Assembly (NCBI GenBank): GCA_001513155.1
Contig: LFSR01000015.1
Coordinates: forward strand, 1 to 64,000
Length of the DNA stretch: 64,000 nucleotides
Source: Syntrophomonas sp. DTU018
GTDB taxonomy: Bacteria > Bacillota > Syntrophomonadia > Syntrophomonadales > Syntrophomonadaceae
Direction: 5' to 3'
Shown here: positions 42,251 through 50,774 of the stretch, piece by piece
Layout: each line of letters opens with the position of its first letter
How positions within the stretch are numbered: the stretch's first letter is position 1
Notes under the pieces: generated by a model
Told to the model about the DNA's origin: nothing
Seen by the model: the letters and a program-made list of their open reading frames with translations, nothing else
Databases searched by the model: none
Translations under genes and position numbers: made by a program

Positions 42251-42927
42251 CTATACAACACCCCCAGAATAAGAACTGCCAGAATAGGTCCTACAGAAGC
42301 CAGGGCTACAAAGCCGAAACTATCTCTCTTGCCGCTGAAAACTGAGGCCACTCCCACCCCTAAAGCCAGTATAAAGGGAACCATCATAGGTCCGGTGGTT
42401 ACCCCGCCGGAATCCAGAGCTATGGGAACAAAATTGGCCGGAGTGAATAAAGCCAGCACCAGCACCAATATATAACTTATCAGCAGTAGATAGCTTAAAG
42501 CCGTGCCTTTGATCAGTCTTATTAAAGCTATAGCTACAAAAACAGCTACCCCAATGCCTACTGCTGAAACTAGGATAATCTTGGGTACTGCTCCCCCGGA
42601 TGCCAGATCCACCTGAGCAGCCAGCACCTGGACATCAGGTTCGGCTACTGTCACCGCAAATCCCAAAAAAAGTCCGAAAAGTATAATCAAACTCCATTTC
42701 CCGGTGTTAGGGAGATATTCACCGATCAGTTCCCCTACAGGTACTATTCCGATTTTTGAGCCTATGAAAAAGAGGAACAGTCCCAAACATACCAGCACTA
42801 CTCCGCCGACGAAGCGTATGTAATCTTCGCTGGAAAGCCTTAAAGCCATCATTATAATGATGCCTACTATAGTGATGGGAAGAATGGAATATACAACTTC
42901 TTTTAGTGTGTCTCTTAAATCTTTCAT
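42247..42927 (-). CDS. DUF1538 membrane protein, first copy
   Basis: A 226-residue paralogue of the next gene with the same AEP and DSGGVTTGPM motifs and about seven hydrophobic segments. The ATG at 42927 has AAGGAGG four bases upstream; an earlier start at 42957 is not supported. The two copies probably form a heterodimeric transporter, equivalent to single long proteins in which the domain is duplicated. About 230 bases upstream, to 43158, hold only divergent promoter space. Confidence 0.85.
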   Translation of the reverse strand: MKDLRDTLKEVVYSILPITIVGIIIMMALRLSSEDYIRFVGGVVLVCLGLFLFFIGSKIGIVPVGELIGEYLPNTGKWSLIILFGLFLGFAVTVAEPDVQVLAAQVDLASGGAVPKIILVSAVGIGVAVFVAIALIRLIKGTALSYLLLISYILVLVLALFTPANFVPIALDSGGVTTGPMMVPFILALGVGVASVFSGKRDSFGFVALASVGPILAVLILGVLYS

Positions 42928-43157
42928 AATACCTCCTTGGTGTGATGATTTTCGCAAATATAGATTTCATTTATAAGGTGAGGTAGTTTACAGAAGGAAA
43001 TTCCTTATTTAGTTTACATTGAAAATGCCTGGATATGCAAACCTGGCTTCATGAAGAGCTATAGTACCGGCCGCCGTCCCATAGGCAATAACAATATGGT
43101 AAAATTAATTACTTGCTGATACCGTATCGTACTTTCTGTTAATGCGAGGAGGATTGT

Positions 43158-43994
43158 ATGCAGTCTATAGTCATCGGTATTTGCCAGATGCAGGTTGAGG
43201 ACGATAAACCCACCAACCTTGCCAAAGCAGAACAGATGGTCCAGCAGGCAGTTGCTCAAGGGGCTAACCTAATTGTTCTGCCGGAAGTATTCCACGCTCC
43301 TTATGAAGCAGAAAAATTTGCCAACTACGCCGAAACTTATCCGGGTCCTTCTGCTGAAATGCTTTCCCGGGCCGCTGCCCGTCACAAGATTTGCCTGGTG
43401 GGAGGCTCGATTATAGAAAAAGATGCAGAGGGGAAACTCTACAACACTAGCTATACCTTCGGCCCGGAAGGTGAATTGTTAGGCAAACACCGCAAGGTTC
43501 ACCTGTTTGATGTTGAAGGGACGGTTAACTTCACAGAATCCTCAGTTTTGACACCGGGCAATGAGCTTACCATAATAGATCATCAGGGATTCCGCTTTGC
43601 GGTTATGATTTGCTACGATATCAGATTTCCTGAATGGAGCCGGGCGGCGGCATTGGAAGGAGCAAAACTGCTGGTAGTTCCCGGCGCTTTTAATATGTCC
43701 TCCGGTCCGGCTTTCTGGGAACTGATGATGCGCACCCGGGCTGTAGACAATCAAGTCTACGTAGCCGCAGCATCCTCCGCTCGCAACCTTAACTCCTCTT
43801 ATCAGGCCTGGGGTCATTCCATGATCGTCAATCCCTGGGGTAAAATACTAGCAGAAGCCGGCAGCGGCGAAGAAATAATTACGGCGGCTTATGATCCTGC
43901 TTATCTAGACAAAGTGCGTCAAGAGATGCCCTTGCTCAAACACCGCCGCCAGGACCTCTATCAGCTCAACTACAGCCCGGCACTTAAAGATTAG
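43158..43994 (+). CDS. Nitrilase-family amidohydrolase, omega-amidase-like
   Basis: A 278-residue carbon-nitrogen hydrolase. The Glu-Lys-Cys triad is visible in LPEVFHAPY (Glu near 44), GKHRKVHLFD (Lys near 115) and MICYDIRFPE (Cys near 155). The FHAPY and KHRKVHLFDV motifs resemble Nit2/omega-amidase, which hydrolyses 2-oxoglutaramate or 2-oxosuccinamate formed by glutamine or asparagine transamination. Strong GCGAGGAGG site. Followed by YjbQ on the same strand after 18 bases. Confidence 0.88.
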   Translation: MQSIVIGICQMQVEDDKPTNLAKAEQMVQQAVAQGANLIVLPEVFHAPYEAEKFANYAETYPGPSAEMLSRAAARHKICLVGGSIIEKDAEGKLYNTSYTFGPEGELLGKHRKVHLFDVEGTVNFTESSVLTPGNELTIIDHQGFRFAVMICYDIRFPEWSRAAALEGAKLLVVPGAFNMSSGPAFWELMMRTRAVDNQVYVAAASSARNLNSSYQAWGHSMIVNPWGKILAEAGSGEEIITAAYDPAYLDKVRQEMPLLKHRRQDLYQLNYSPALKD

Positions 43995-44012
43995 ACCAAA
44001 GGAGGTAACCAG

Positions 44013-44426
44013 ATGAAATTCTACACAGAGTATCTTTGGTTTAACACTGAGAAAAAGCGGCAATATATCCGCATAACCGATCAGGTGGAAAAAGCAGTGC
44101 AAAAAAGCGGTATCCGGGAGGGAATGGTTTTAGTCAGTGCCATGCACATCACCGCTTCCGTGTTTGTCAATGACAATGAAAGCGGTATTCTGCAGGATAT
44201 AGATGAAATGCTGGAGAAACTGGCTCCTTACCGTCCTGACTACCGGCATCACCGAACCGGTGAGACTAACGGGGATGCTCACCTAAAAAGTCTTTTGATG
44301 CATCATGAGGTAATTGTCCCGGTAACCGAAGGCAAGCTTGATCTGGGGCCCTGGCAGGAAATTTTTTACGGCGAGTTCGATGGCCAGCGCCGCAAGCGAG
44401 TTATTATTAAGGTAATGGGGGAATAA
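44013..44426 (+). CDS. YjbQ family protein
   Basis: A 137-residue UPF0047/YjbQ protein. Motifs: [22 protein letters not shown], a [22 protein letters not shown] block containing the conserved metal-binding His and the NGDAHL signature, and the C-terminal [21 protein letters not shown]. Members have weak thiamine-phosphate synthase activity, which gave the family its name, but the true role is unclear. AAAGGAGG precedes the ATG. Confidence 0.9.
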   Translation: MKFYTEYLWFNTEKKRQYIRITDQVEKAVQKSGIREGMVLVSAMHITASVFVNDNESGILQDIDEMLEKLAPYRPDYRHHRTGETNGDAHLKSLLMHHEVIVPVTEGKLDLGPWQEIFYGEFDGQRRKRVIIKVMGE

Positions 44427-44429
44427 CCT

Positions 44430-44795
44430 TTATTCTCCCATTAAATCCCGGCGCAATTGCCGGGCTTCCCGCAAGTAAACGTGGCGTATCTCCTGCTGAG
44501 ATTTATTGGTATTAACCATAACCAGCACTCTTATGCATAAGGGCAGGGCATCGGGTACTTCAATCTCCTGAAAACAAAGGAGAGGTACCTTGGCCCATCC
44601 CATCAACCGGGCGGCTTCAGCGGGGAAAACCGACCGTATATCAGAGGTTACGGTAAATAAGGCACTGGCAATGTCCTCGGGCTCAAAGCCGTTTGCCTTT
44701 TGCATTTCCTGAAGCAGTTCGCCGGTGGCAGCCAGTACCAGTGCTTTTTCGTCTCTTTCCACAGTAGTAGCGCCGCGAATACCCCGTACAAACAT
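44430..44795 (-). CDS. aroH: Chorismate mutase, AroH class
   Basis: Monofunctional trimeric chorismate mutase, 121 residues. The N-terminal RGIRGATTVERDE carries the active-site Arg, and SALFTVTSDIRSVFPAEAAR and the C-terminal CIRVLVMVNTN are diagnostic. It converts chorismate to prephenate, the substrate of TyrA at 30234. Last gene of the minus-strand series that includes the HutP-like gene. Confidence 0.95.
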   Translation of the reverse strand: MFVRGIRGATTVERDEKALVLAATGELLQEMQKANGFEPEDIASALFTVTSDIRSVFPAEAARLMGWAKVPLLCFQEIEVPDALPLCIRVLVMVNTNKSQQEIRHVYLREARQLRRDLMGE

Positions 44796-44812
44796 TATCC
44801 GTACTCCTTTAA

Positions 44813-45232
44813 CTACCCATTTACTGCGCGATGTCCCAAGCCGATGGTTACTTCGTCCAGATGCAGCAAGCCTATTCCCATGAATATAGCTACACTGACA
44901 TGATCCTTATGGCGAGCTATGCCGATTTTCCCGCCCACATTCAATCCCAAAGCCTTGGGCATAATCTGGGCAATGGCTTCCCGGGTAGCCCCGGCTACGG
45001 CTCCTTCATCAGCGTGGGAATCTTTGATAACTCCTTCCCGTTTAGCAGCCACTACGGCCCGTTCCACGATTTTGCCCACCGAGTTGATGAATTCTCCTCC
45101 ATAATCAACAGCTACTGCTCGTATTCCGAACTCATCCAGCAGCTCCTTTTTCAGCTGGGCTTCCTCCTGGCGACTGGCACTTAAAGCCATTTTAATAGCT
45201 GAGGTGGCAACTACCTTACTACCAACTTCCAC
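44813..45232 (-). CDS. HutP-like RNA-binding protein
   Basis: A protein of about 139 residues of the HutP family. In Bacillus HutP binds mRNA with histidine and a metal ion and prevents termination in the hut operon. Here the family pattern is visible: VGSKVVATSAIKMALSASR at the N-terminus, GEFINSVGKIVERAVVAAKREGV, and a C-terminal IARHKDHVSVAIFMGIGLLHLDEV with several His that could bind ligand or metal. The GTG at 45232 is eight bases behind AAGGTGG; a GTG at 45244 overlaps that site. No hut genes are adjacent, so the target is unknown. Confidence 0.85.
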   Translation of the reverse strand: MEVGSKVVATSAIKMALSASRQEEAQLKKELLDEFGIRAVAVDYGGEFINSVGKIVERAVVAAKREGVIKDSHADEGAVAGATREAIAQIMPKALGLNVGGKIGIARHKDHVSVAIFMGIGLLHLDEVTIGLGHRAVNG

Positions 45233-45263
45233 AGAACCTACCACCTTGTGTTTTATTATGGAT

Positions 45264-45746
45264 TCATTTTACTATAACTTTGCCAATCATTACTATACTG
45301 TGATTAGCAGTATACACAGAATCTTTCTCCGGGAATGACAAGTTGTCAGATACTGAACGGATGCGGTAGTCGATAGGGAAATCATAAGCGGTGGAGTCAA
45401 TCTCGATAGTATCGCCGGCCATTACTTCCAGGGTGACTTCCCGGTTTTCGAACCGGGCTCGCTCCCGGTTATTTACAAGGATAACCGCTTTCGGCAAAGC
45501 CGAGTATTTTTCAACTTCGATGGTCAGTACAGCATCAGGAGATTCCACCCGGGCAGGGGGTACAGGATCAGGCCTTTCGGCGATGGCGGGATATTCGAAA
45601 AGTTCTCCTTCCAGACGTTCCCCCCAGCTGAGGTATAAACGGAACGGTTCGTGGGTCATAAAGCCTTGAGCCAGAACTACTGCTGCCAGGCTTAAAGCTA
45701 TTAAGCGGATTAAATATTTCTCCACCCTGTTGACAAAGTTGCGCAA
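45264..45746 (-). CDS. Hypothetical membrane-anchored protein
   Basis: A protein of up to 160 residues with one N-terminal membrane segment (about 13-28, LIRLIALSLAAVVLAQGF), a short conserved-looking stretch MTHEPFRLYLSWGERLEG, a proline-rich linker and a beta-rich C-terminal half. It probably faces the outside of the membrane. The TTG at 45746 follows GGGGGGTGAG; an internal GTG (45725) is an alternative. Similar proteins beside HutP-like genes in Clostridia have no assigned role. Confidence 0.65.
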   Translation of the reverse strand: MRNFVNRVEKYLIRLIALSLAAVVLAQGFMTHEPFRLYLSWGERLEGELFEYPAIAERPDPVPPARVESPDAVLTIEVEKYSALPKAVILVNNRERARFENREVTLEVMAGDTIEIDSTAYDFPIDYRIRSVSDNLSFPEKDSVYTANHSIVMIGKVIVK

Positions 45747-45755
45747 TGGCTCACC

Positions 45756-45790
45756 CCCCAGGCCTGTTCTTCACTATCTTATGCCTGGGG
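45756..45790 (-). promoter_or_regulatory. Intercistronic hairpin between larB and the hypothetical gene
   Basis: ccccaggc (45756-45763) pairs with gcctgggg (45783-45790). No T-run follows on either strand, so a processing or stability role is more likely than termination. Confidence 0.45.
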
Positions 45791-45798
45791 AGGGCAGA

Positions 45799-46551
45799 TT
45801 ATCCATGATTGGATTCAATAATAGCCAATGCCAGAGCGGCGGCTCCGTAGCCGTTATCTATGTTTACCACCCCTACACCGGGGGCGCAGCTATTCAACAT
45901 GCTGAGCAAGGCCGCTAAACCGTTAAAGCTGGCGCCATAACCCACACTGGTGGGAACAGCTATAACCGGTCGGTGGGTAAGTCCACCAACCACACTGGCC
46001 AGAGCTCCTTCCATGCCCGCAACCACAATTACCACCTGGACTTCACGGATAACCGGCAGGTTATGCAGAACCCGGTGAATCCCGGCCACACCCACATCGA
46101 ATAAGCGCACCACCGGCACTCCCATGGTTTCCAGGCACAGGGCGGCTTCCTCGGCGACCGGCAAATCGGCTGTGCCCGCGGTCACTACCGCAACTTTCTG
46201 TTCCGTTCGCCAGCCCGGAACCGTCCGGTACAGCAGGCGGGCCCGGGGATGATAGCATATATCCGGCACTCGTTCCCGTACCGCCTTGTACACTTCTTCA
46301 CTGGCCCGGGTACCCAGCAGGCGGTCATTGTGCTCCGCCAGGTGAGCCATGATCTCTGCTACCTGGGCAGGCTCTTTGCCCTGGCAGAAGACAACTTCAC
46401 AAAAAGTGTCCCGCAGGGAACGGTGGTCGTCAATACGGGCATATCCCATGTCAGTAAAGGGTTCCTGGACCAGCATATCCAGGACCTCATTAATAGATAC
46501 TGACCCGGCTTTATATTCTTCCAGCATCTTTCTGATCTGCTCCCGGTTCAT
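45799..46551 (-). CDS. larB: Nickel-pincer cofactor biosynthesis protein LarB
   Basis: Carboxylates nicotinic acid adenine dinucleotide to begin the nickel-pincer nucleotide cofactor. The C-terminal two thirds are an AIR-carboxylase-like domain: VAVVTAGTADLPVAEEA, VVVAGMEGALASVVGGL, PVIAVPTSVGYGASFNGLAALLSMLNSCAPG. 250 residues, standard length. 21 bases after larE. LarA (racemase) and LarC (nickel insertion) are not in the window. Confidence 0.93.
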   Translation of the reverse strand: MNREQIRKMLEEYKAGSVSINEVLDMLVQEPFTDMGYARIDDHRSLRDTFCEVVFCQGKEPAQVAEIMAHLAEHNDRLLGTRASEEVYKAVRERVPDICYHPRARLLYRTVPGWRTEQKVAVVTAGTADLPVAEEAALCLETMGVPVVRLFDVGVAGIHRVLHNLPVIREVQVVIVVAGMEGALASVVGGLTHRPVIAVPTSVGYGASFNGLAALLSMLNSCAPGVGVVNIDNGYGAAALALAIIESNHG

Positions 46552-46572
46552 GGTACCATCTCCTTATTGCTA

Positions 46573-47370
46573 TTATGGACCATAACCGGATAAATCCAAG
46601 CTGATCATGGAAAATCCCCGGTTCCGGGCCAGATCAATTACTTTATCCCGGTTAGCCATGATTACCGGGAAATCCTCACTCCTTACTTCCAGGCGTATTT
46701 CCCCGTTGTTCCACCTGGCTCTCACCAGGGTAATACCGAGACTGCGTATATCCTCTTCCAGTTCATCCAGTTGGGCCATCAAAGCAATATCCAACCGCTG
46801 TCCGGTTTTGATGCGGGTAGCCAGGCAGGATTCCATGGGCCGGTCCAGCAAAGGCAGCTGGTAGTGAACAGCCAGTCTCTTAATAGCCGCCCGGTTCAAT
46901 CCCGCTTCCAGCAAGGGGCTCTTAACCCCAAATTCACCCGCTGCTTTCATCCCGGGACGGTATTCTTTCAGGTCGTCCAAATGGGTTCCATCCAGGAGGG
47001 TTCCCCAGTTATACCCCGGGGTTTGCTTTATATGCGCCAGGCGATTGCGCTTGCAGTAATAACAGCGCAAATCATCGTTGCGGCAAAAGTCCTCATCTTC
47101 CATCTCCGGGCTGGATAAAAGAATATGTTCGGCCCCGAAATTTTTAGCGGTCTGTATGGCACGGTCTAGTTCCTGACAAGGAGTAGTAGGAGAATAACAG
47201 GTAACTGCTTTGACCCGGTCCCTGGGCAGGAACTGGGTGCAGGCCCATAACAGAAATCCGCTGTCCATGCCTCCTGACAGCAGAACTGTTACCTGGTCAT
47301 ATTCCTGCAATATTGAAGCTAACCTGGTTAAAGACTCGTTCTCACCAGTTGTTCTGGGCATATTGGACAC
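46573..47370 (-). CDS. larE: Sulfur transferase LarE
   Basis: ATP-dependent enzyme that converts two carboxylates of the pincer precursor to thiocarboxylates. The PP-loop LLSGGMDSGFLL is at residues 30-41. Three cysteines, Cys103 and Cys106 (CYYCKRNR) and Cys182 (MESCLATR), match the pattern of LarE forms that carry a [4Fe-4S] cluster instead of sacrificing a single cysteine; that reading is from family knowledge. 265 residues from a GTG at 47370. The start overlaps korC by 29 bases and is not firmly set. Confidence 0.92.
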   Translation of the reverse strand: MSNMPRTTGENESLTRLASILQEYDQVTVLLSGGMDSGFLLWACTQFLPRDRVKAVTCYSPTTPCQELDRAIQTAKNFGAEHILLSSPEMEDEDFCRNDDLRCYYCKRNRLAHIKQTPGYNWGTLLDGTHLDDLKEYRPGMKAAGEFGVKSPLLEAGLNRAAIKRLAVHYQLPLLDRPMESCLATRIKTGQRLDIALMAQLDELEEDIRSLGITLVRARWNNGEIRLEVRSEDFPVIMANRDKVIDLARNRGFSMISLDLSGYGP

Positions 47371-47890
47371 CAGCTAAAAACGCCTCCCGGTTCCTCTCAA
47401 TAATTTCCTGTGATTTGCCCTTAAAAATGACTTCGAAATACTGGAGGGCCTGATCAACTTGTACCACCTGGGTCTTCTGCAGATAAGCCCCCAGCAGAAT
47501 CATGTTGGCCCCGCGCGGATTGCCTATCTCCTCAGCCACTTCATTCATGGGCATTTCCAGTATTTCCAGATCGGTGCGCTGGGGCCGGCGGTCCACCATC
47601 GATGTATTCAGCACCAGGGTTCCATTTGGTTTAATCCTGGACTCAAACTTATCCAGAGAGGGCCGGTTGAGAATAACAGCCATAAGTGGGTTCTCGGTTA
47701 AGGGTGAGCTGATTTCCCGGTCGGATATGGTTACCAGACAGTTAGCTGTCCCCCCGCGCATTTCCGCGCCATAGGAAGGCACCCAGGTAACATGCATGCC
47801 AGCGCTTAAAGCGGCATGAGCCAAAAACTGGGCCATGGACAGCACGCCCTGACCGCCGAAACCCGCAAATAATATCTGCTTTTCCGCCAT
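47342..47890 (-). CDS. korC: 2-oxoacid:ferredoxin oxidoreductase, gamma subunit
   Basis: A 182-residue gamma subunit, beginning ILFAGFGGQGVLSMAQFLAHAA (residues 6-27), with WVPSYGAEMRGGTANC and LVLNTSMV motifs. It completes the alpha (48633), beta (47902) and ferredoxin (49696) subunits. The complex oxidatively decarboxylates a 2-oxoacid to an acyl-CoA and reduces ferredoxin. Confidence 0.93.
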   Translation of the reverse strand: MAEKQILFAGFGGQGVLSMAQFLAHAALSAGMHVTWVPSYGAEMRGGTANCLVTISDREISSPLTENPLMAVILNRPSLDKFESRIKPNGTLVLNTSMVDRRPQRTDLEILEMPMNEVAEEIGNPRGANMILLGAYLQKTQVVQVDQALQYFEVIFKGKSQEIIERNREAFLAGVQYAQNNW

Positions 47891-47901
47891 CCCTATCCCT
47901 C

Positions 47902-48642
47902 CTAGCTGACCTTAAACTCACCCAAAGGGTAGTAAGGAATCATGTTCTTCTCCAGCCATTCCAAAGCCTCCAGGGGGCTTAAACCCCAATTGGTGGGACA
48001 GGTTGATAAAATCTCTACCATGGAAAACCCTTTGGCTTGCATCTGGGTCTGAAATGCTTTCTTTATGGCCTTCTTGGTGCGCATTACATTAGCCGGGTTA
48101 TTAACCGCAGTACGGCATATATAAGCAGCACCCTGGTTTTGGGCCAGCAATTCTGCCATTTTAAGGGGATAGCCAGCCTGTTCAGCGGTCCGGCCATATG
48201 GGGAAGTAGTGGTGACCTGCCCCAATAAAGTGGTAGGGGCCATTTGCCCTCCGGTCATACCATAGATAGCATTGTTGACAAATATAACCGTAATGTTCTC
48301 ACCGCGGCCGGAAGCGTGAACAATTTCCCCCATGCCGATGGAAGCCAGGTCTCCATCTCCCTGGTAGGTAAATACTAACCGATCGGGCAGCAGGCGCTTA
48401 ATGCCGGTGGCTATAGCCGGGGCTCGTCCGTGAGCCGCCTCCAGCATGTCACAGTTAAAGTAATCATAAGCCAGTACTGCACATCCTACCGGGCAAATAC
48501 CGATAGCCTGCTCCCTCAGGTTCAGCTCATCCAGGCATTCAGCTACCAGTCTATGAATAATACCGTGAGTGCATCCCGGACAGTAATGAAAGGGAGCATC
48601 GGTTAAACTCTCTGGCCTCTGGGCTACAACCTTCATACCCAC
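47902..48642 (-). CDS. korB: 2-oxoacid:ferredoxin oxidoreductase, beta (TPP) subunit
   Basis: Thiamine-pyrophosphate-binding subunit, 246 residues. HYCPGCTHGI near the N-terminus, the TPP/Mg motif GDGDLASIGMGEIVHASGRGENITVIFVNN and TGGQMAPTTLLGQ are visible. It overlaps korA by ten bases. Substrate specificity (2-oxoglutarate, pyruvate or branched-chain 2-oxoacids) cannot be read from sequence alone. Confidence 0.93.
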   Translation of the reverse strand: MGMKVVAQRPESLTDAPFHYCPGCTHGIIHRLVAECLDELNLREQAIGICPVGCAVLAYDYFNCDMLEAAHGRAPAIATGIKRLLPDRLVFTYQGDGDLASIGMGEIVHASGRGENITVIFVNNAIYGMTGGQMAPTTLLGQVTTTSPYGRTAEQAGYPLKMAELLAQNQGAAYICRTAVNNPANVMRTKKAIKKAFQTQMQAKGFSMVEILSTCPTNWGLSPLEALEWLEKNMIPYYPLGEFKVS

Positions 48643-49691
48643 CCCTCCTGTTGCGCTATTTTCATTATCTGGCGGGTAATCTCTTCCGGATTGGGTATCA
48701 AACCTATCCTGCCGTAGAATTCCACCGGTACACGTCCATTAACAGCCAGCCTGATATCCTCTACCATTTGTCCCATGCTTATTTCTACCGACAGGAATTT
48801 GCTCACATGTTCAGCCGCTTCCTGAAATGCTTTTTCCGGGAAAGGCCACAGGGTTACCGGCCTTATTAGCCCTACCTTAATGCCCTTCTGCCTGGCATCC
48901 ATTACCGCACGTTTGGCAATACGGGACATCAATCCGAAGGCTGCCACCACCAGATCAGCATCTTCCACCATAAAAGTTTCCGCCTTGGCTTCCCTTTCCT
49001 GGATGAGTTTATACTTGTGCTGCAGGTGAAGGTTGCGTTCTTCCAGGAATTCAGGGGAAAGGTGCAGGGTATTTATTATATTGGGTTTTCTGCCCTTGCA
49101 TCCAGTGGTAGCCCAGGGCTTGGGCGGCAGGTCGGTTACCGGTTCCCGCACAATAATGGGTTCCATCATCTGTCCCAGGGTACCTTCGGCCATAATCATC
49201 ACCGGTATTCGATAGTGATCCGCCAGATCAAAGCCCTGCATGGCAAAATCCATCATTTCCTGTACTCCCGAGGGGGCCAGTACGATAATATGGTAGTCGC
49301 CATGTCCTCCCCCGCGGGTAGCTTGAAAGTAATCGGACTGGGCGGGTTGTATTCCTCCCAAACCAGGTCCGCCGCGGGAAATATTAACAATCAAGCTGGG
49401 CAGTTCAGCCTCAGCCAGAAATGAAATGCCTTCCTGCTTAAGGCTGATTCCGGGTCCGGAAGATGCGGTCATTACCCGGTTACCGGTAGCTGCGGCACCG
49501 TATACCATATTAATAGCCGCCAGTTCACTTTCCGCCTGTAAGAAGGTCCGTCCCATTTTGGGCATCTTGCGGGCCATGTATTCTGCAATTTCACTGGACG
49601 GAGTTATCGGATAGCCGAAGAAGGCGCGACATCCGGCTAGGAGTGCTCCTTCGGCCAGAGCTTCATTCCCTTTCATCAGTACCTTGGTCAC
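48633..49691 (-). CDS. korA: 2-oxoacid:ferredoxin oxidoreductase, alpha subunit (VorB-like)
   Basis: A 352-residue alpha subunit with GNEALAEGALLAGCRAFFGYPITPSSEIAEYMA at residues 8-40, ASSGPGISLKQEGISFLAEAE and GGIQPAQSDYFQATRGGGHGD. This length and pattern is usually annotated VorB (3-methyl-2-oxobutanoate oxidoreductase), which would fit the branched-chain amino-acid importer nearby, but 2-oxoglutarate enzymes look similar. Five bases from the ferredoxin gene. Confidence 0.93.
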   Translation of the reverse strand: MTKVLMKGNEALAEGALLAGCRAFFGYPITPSSEIAEYMARKMPKMGRTFLQAESELAAINMVYGAAATGNRVMTASSGPGISLKQEGISFLAEAELPSLIVNISRGGPGLGGIQPAQSDYFQATRGGGHGDYHIIVLAPSGVQEMMDFAMQGFDLADHYRIPVMIMAEGTLGQMMEPIIVREPVTDLPPKPWATTGCKGRKPNIINTLHLSPEFLEERNLHLQHKYKLIQEREAKAETFMVEDADLVVAAFGLMSRIAKRAVMDARQKGIKVGLIRPVTLWPFPEKAFQEAAEHVSKFLSVEISMGQMVEDIRLAVNGRVPVEFYGRIGLIPNPEEITRQIMKIAQQEGWV

Positions 49692-49695
49692 ACCT

Positions 49696-49911
49696 TCACT
49701 CCCTTTCCACCGTGATGACCAGATCGGGACACATCAAGGCACATATTCCGCAGCCATTGCAGGCTTCTTCTCGAACCACAGCGATAGGATGATATCCCAG
49801 GGGATTGATCATGGTTTTGTTGAGAGACAAGATCTGCTGAGGGCAGAATCTAACACATAGTTCACAGGCTTTACAGCGCTCGGTGCGAAAAGTTACCCTT
49901 CCCTTCGCCAT
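49696..49911 (-). CDS. korD: 2x[4Fe-4S] ferredoxin subunit
   Basis: A 71-residue ferredoxin with two clusters: CKACELCVRFCP (residues about 13-24) and CNGCGICALMCP (about 49-60), each with a CxxCxxCxxxCP pattern. It is the electron-accepting delta subunit of the oxidoreductase encoded downstream. Confidence 0.95.
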   Translation of the reverse strand: MAKGRVTFRTERCKACELCVRFCPQQILSLNKTMINPLGYHPIAVVREEACNGCGICALMCPDLVITVERE

Positions 49912-49927
49912 CTTTACTTTCTCTCCT

Positions 49928-50599
49928 TTAATCCCCCTGCAGCCAAGCAGGTCTGGTAAAAATCTTAATGGACTTAAGCAGAGAGCCGTACTCCGGCTTC
50001 AGCTGTTCATAAAAATCTTCCCGTACCGTAAGATAGCCTACTTTGAGCTGCAGGGCTTCAGCATACTCCAGCACCTGTTGGTGACCGCTGCGTATAACAT
50101 CGGCAGTTGTTTCTTCAGCCAGATGAGGGTTGCTGATAATACCCGTAAAGGGCAAGCGAGCAGCGTCCTCAAACTGCTTGACTGATTCTTTGATATCGTA
50201 CAGATTCTGAGCAAAAGGACGGTAGGGGTTGATGACCAGCCAAAGGTTAACCGGATCACGCTGCTGCAAATAACGATGCAAGTAACCGATAACCAGGCCG
50301 CCAGTATCATCTCCAGCTACATCTATGAGCAACTGGTTTTCCCTCTGAACCTCAGCTAATAATTTAGGGGGAAGCTGGGGTACATCTCCAAAGGACAGCT
50401 TGAGGGAAGGAGCCAGCAGTTTTACATGATGAGCTTTCAATTCAGTTTGATTCTGGCGTGATACAAAGTAGGGATTGACCAGGTCCAAATCAGCCAGTAC
50501 CACATCTTGCCCTTGGGAATCGCTATTAATGGCGAAATTAAGGGCAAGCTCGGTTTTCCCGCTGCCATATCCGCCGGCAAAAATGTTGATGCTCCCCAA
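49928..50599 (-). CDS. P-loop NTPase, MinD/ParA-like, first gene of the oxidoreductase operon
   Basis: A 223-residue protein with the Walker A-type loop GGYGSGKTELALN at residues 9-21, a DLDLVNPYFVSRQ motif near 38 resembling the switch of deviant Walker proteins, and LLIDVAGDDTGG near 90. The family is often found next to 2-oxoacid oxidoreductase genes in Clostridia without a known role; it might help cluster or subunit assembly. It lies 16 bases upstream of the ferredoxin gene. Confidence 0.7.
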   Translation of the reverse strand: MGSINIFAGGYGSGKTELALNFAINSDSQGQDVVLADLDLVNPYFVSRQNQTELKAHHVKLLAPSLKLSFGDVPQLPPKLLAEVQRENQLLIDVAGDDTGGLVIGYLHRYLQQRDPVNLWLVINPYRPFAQNLYDIKESVKQFEDAARLPFTGIISNPHLAEETTADVIRSGHQQVLEYAEALQLKVGYLTVREDFYEQLKPEYGSLLKSIKIFTRPAWLQGD

Positions 50600-50728
50600 T
50601 GCTCGTCCCTTTCTCCTCGTCGAATTTTCTGGTTAACAAAGTAACCCATTAATGAGTAATGTAACTCAGCCAGATAGGAAAATCAATACGGCAAAATCCG
50701 CGAAGCATTTGGCAGGCAAAAAGCAAAA

Positions 50729-50743
50729 GACCCCATCGGGGTC
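50729..50743 (-). terminator. Terminator upstream of the HDOD gene's 3' side
   Basis: GACCCC (50729-50734) pairs with GGGGTC (50738-50743). On the minus strand TTTTGCTTTTT follows, placing it 30 bases after the HDOD stop codon as its terminator. Confidence 0.75.
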
Positions 50744-50774
50744 GCTGCAGGATTTATCTAATTGCAGAATAAGG

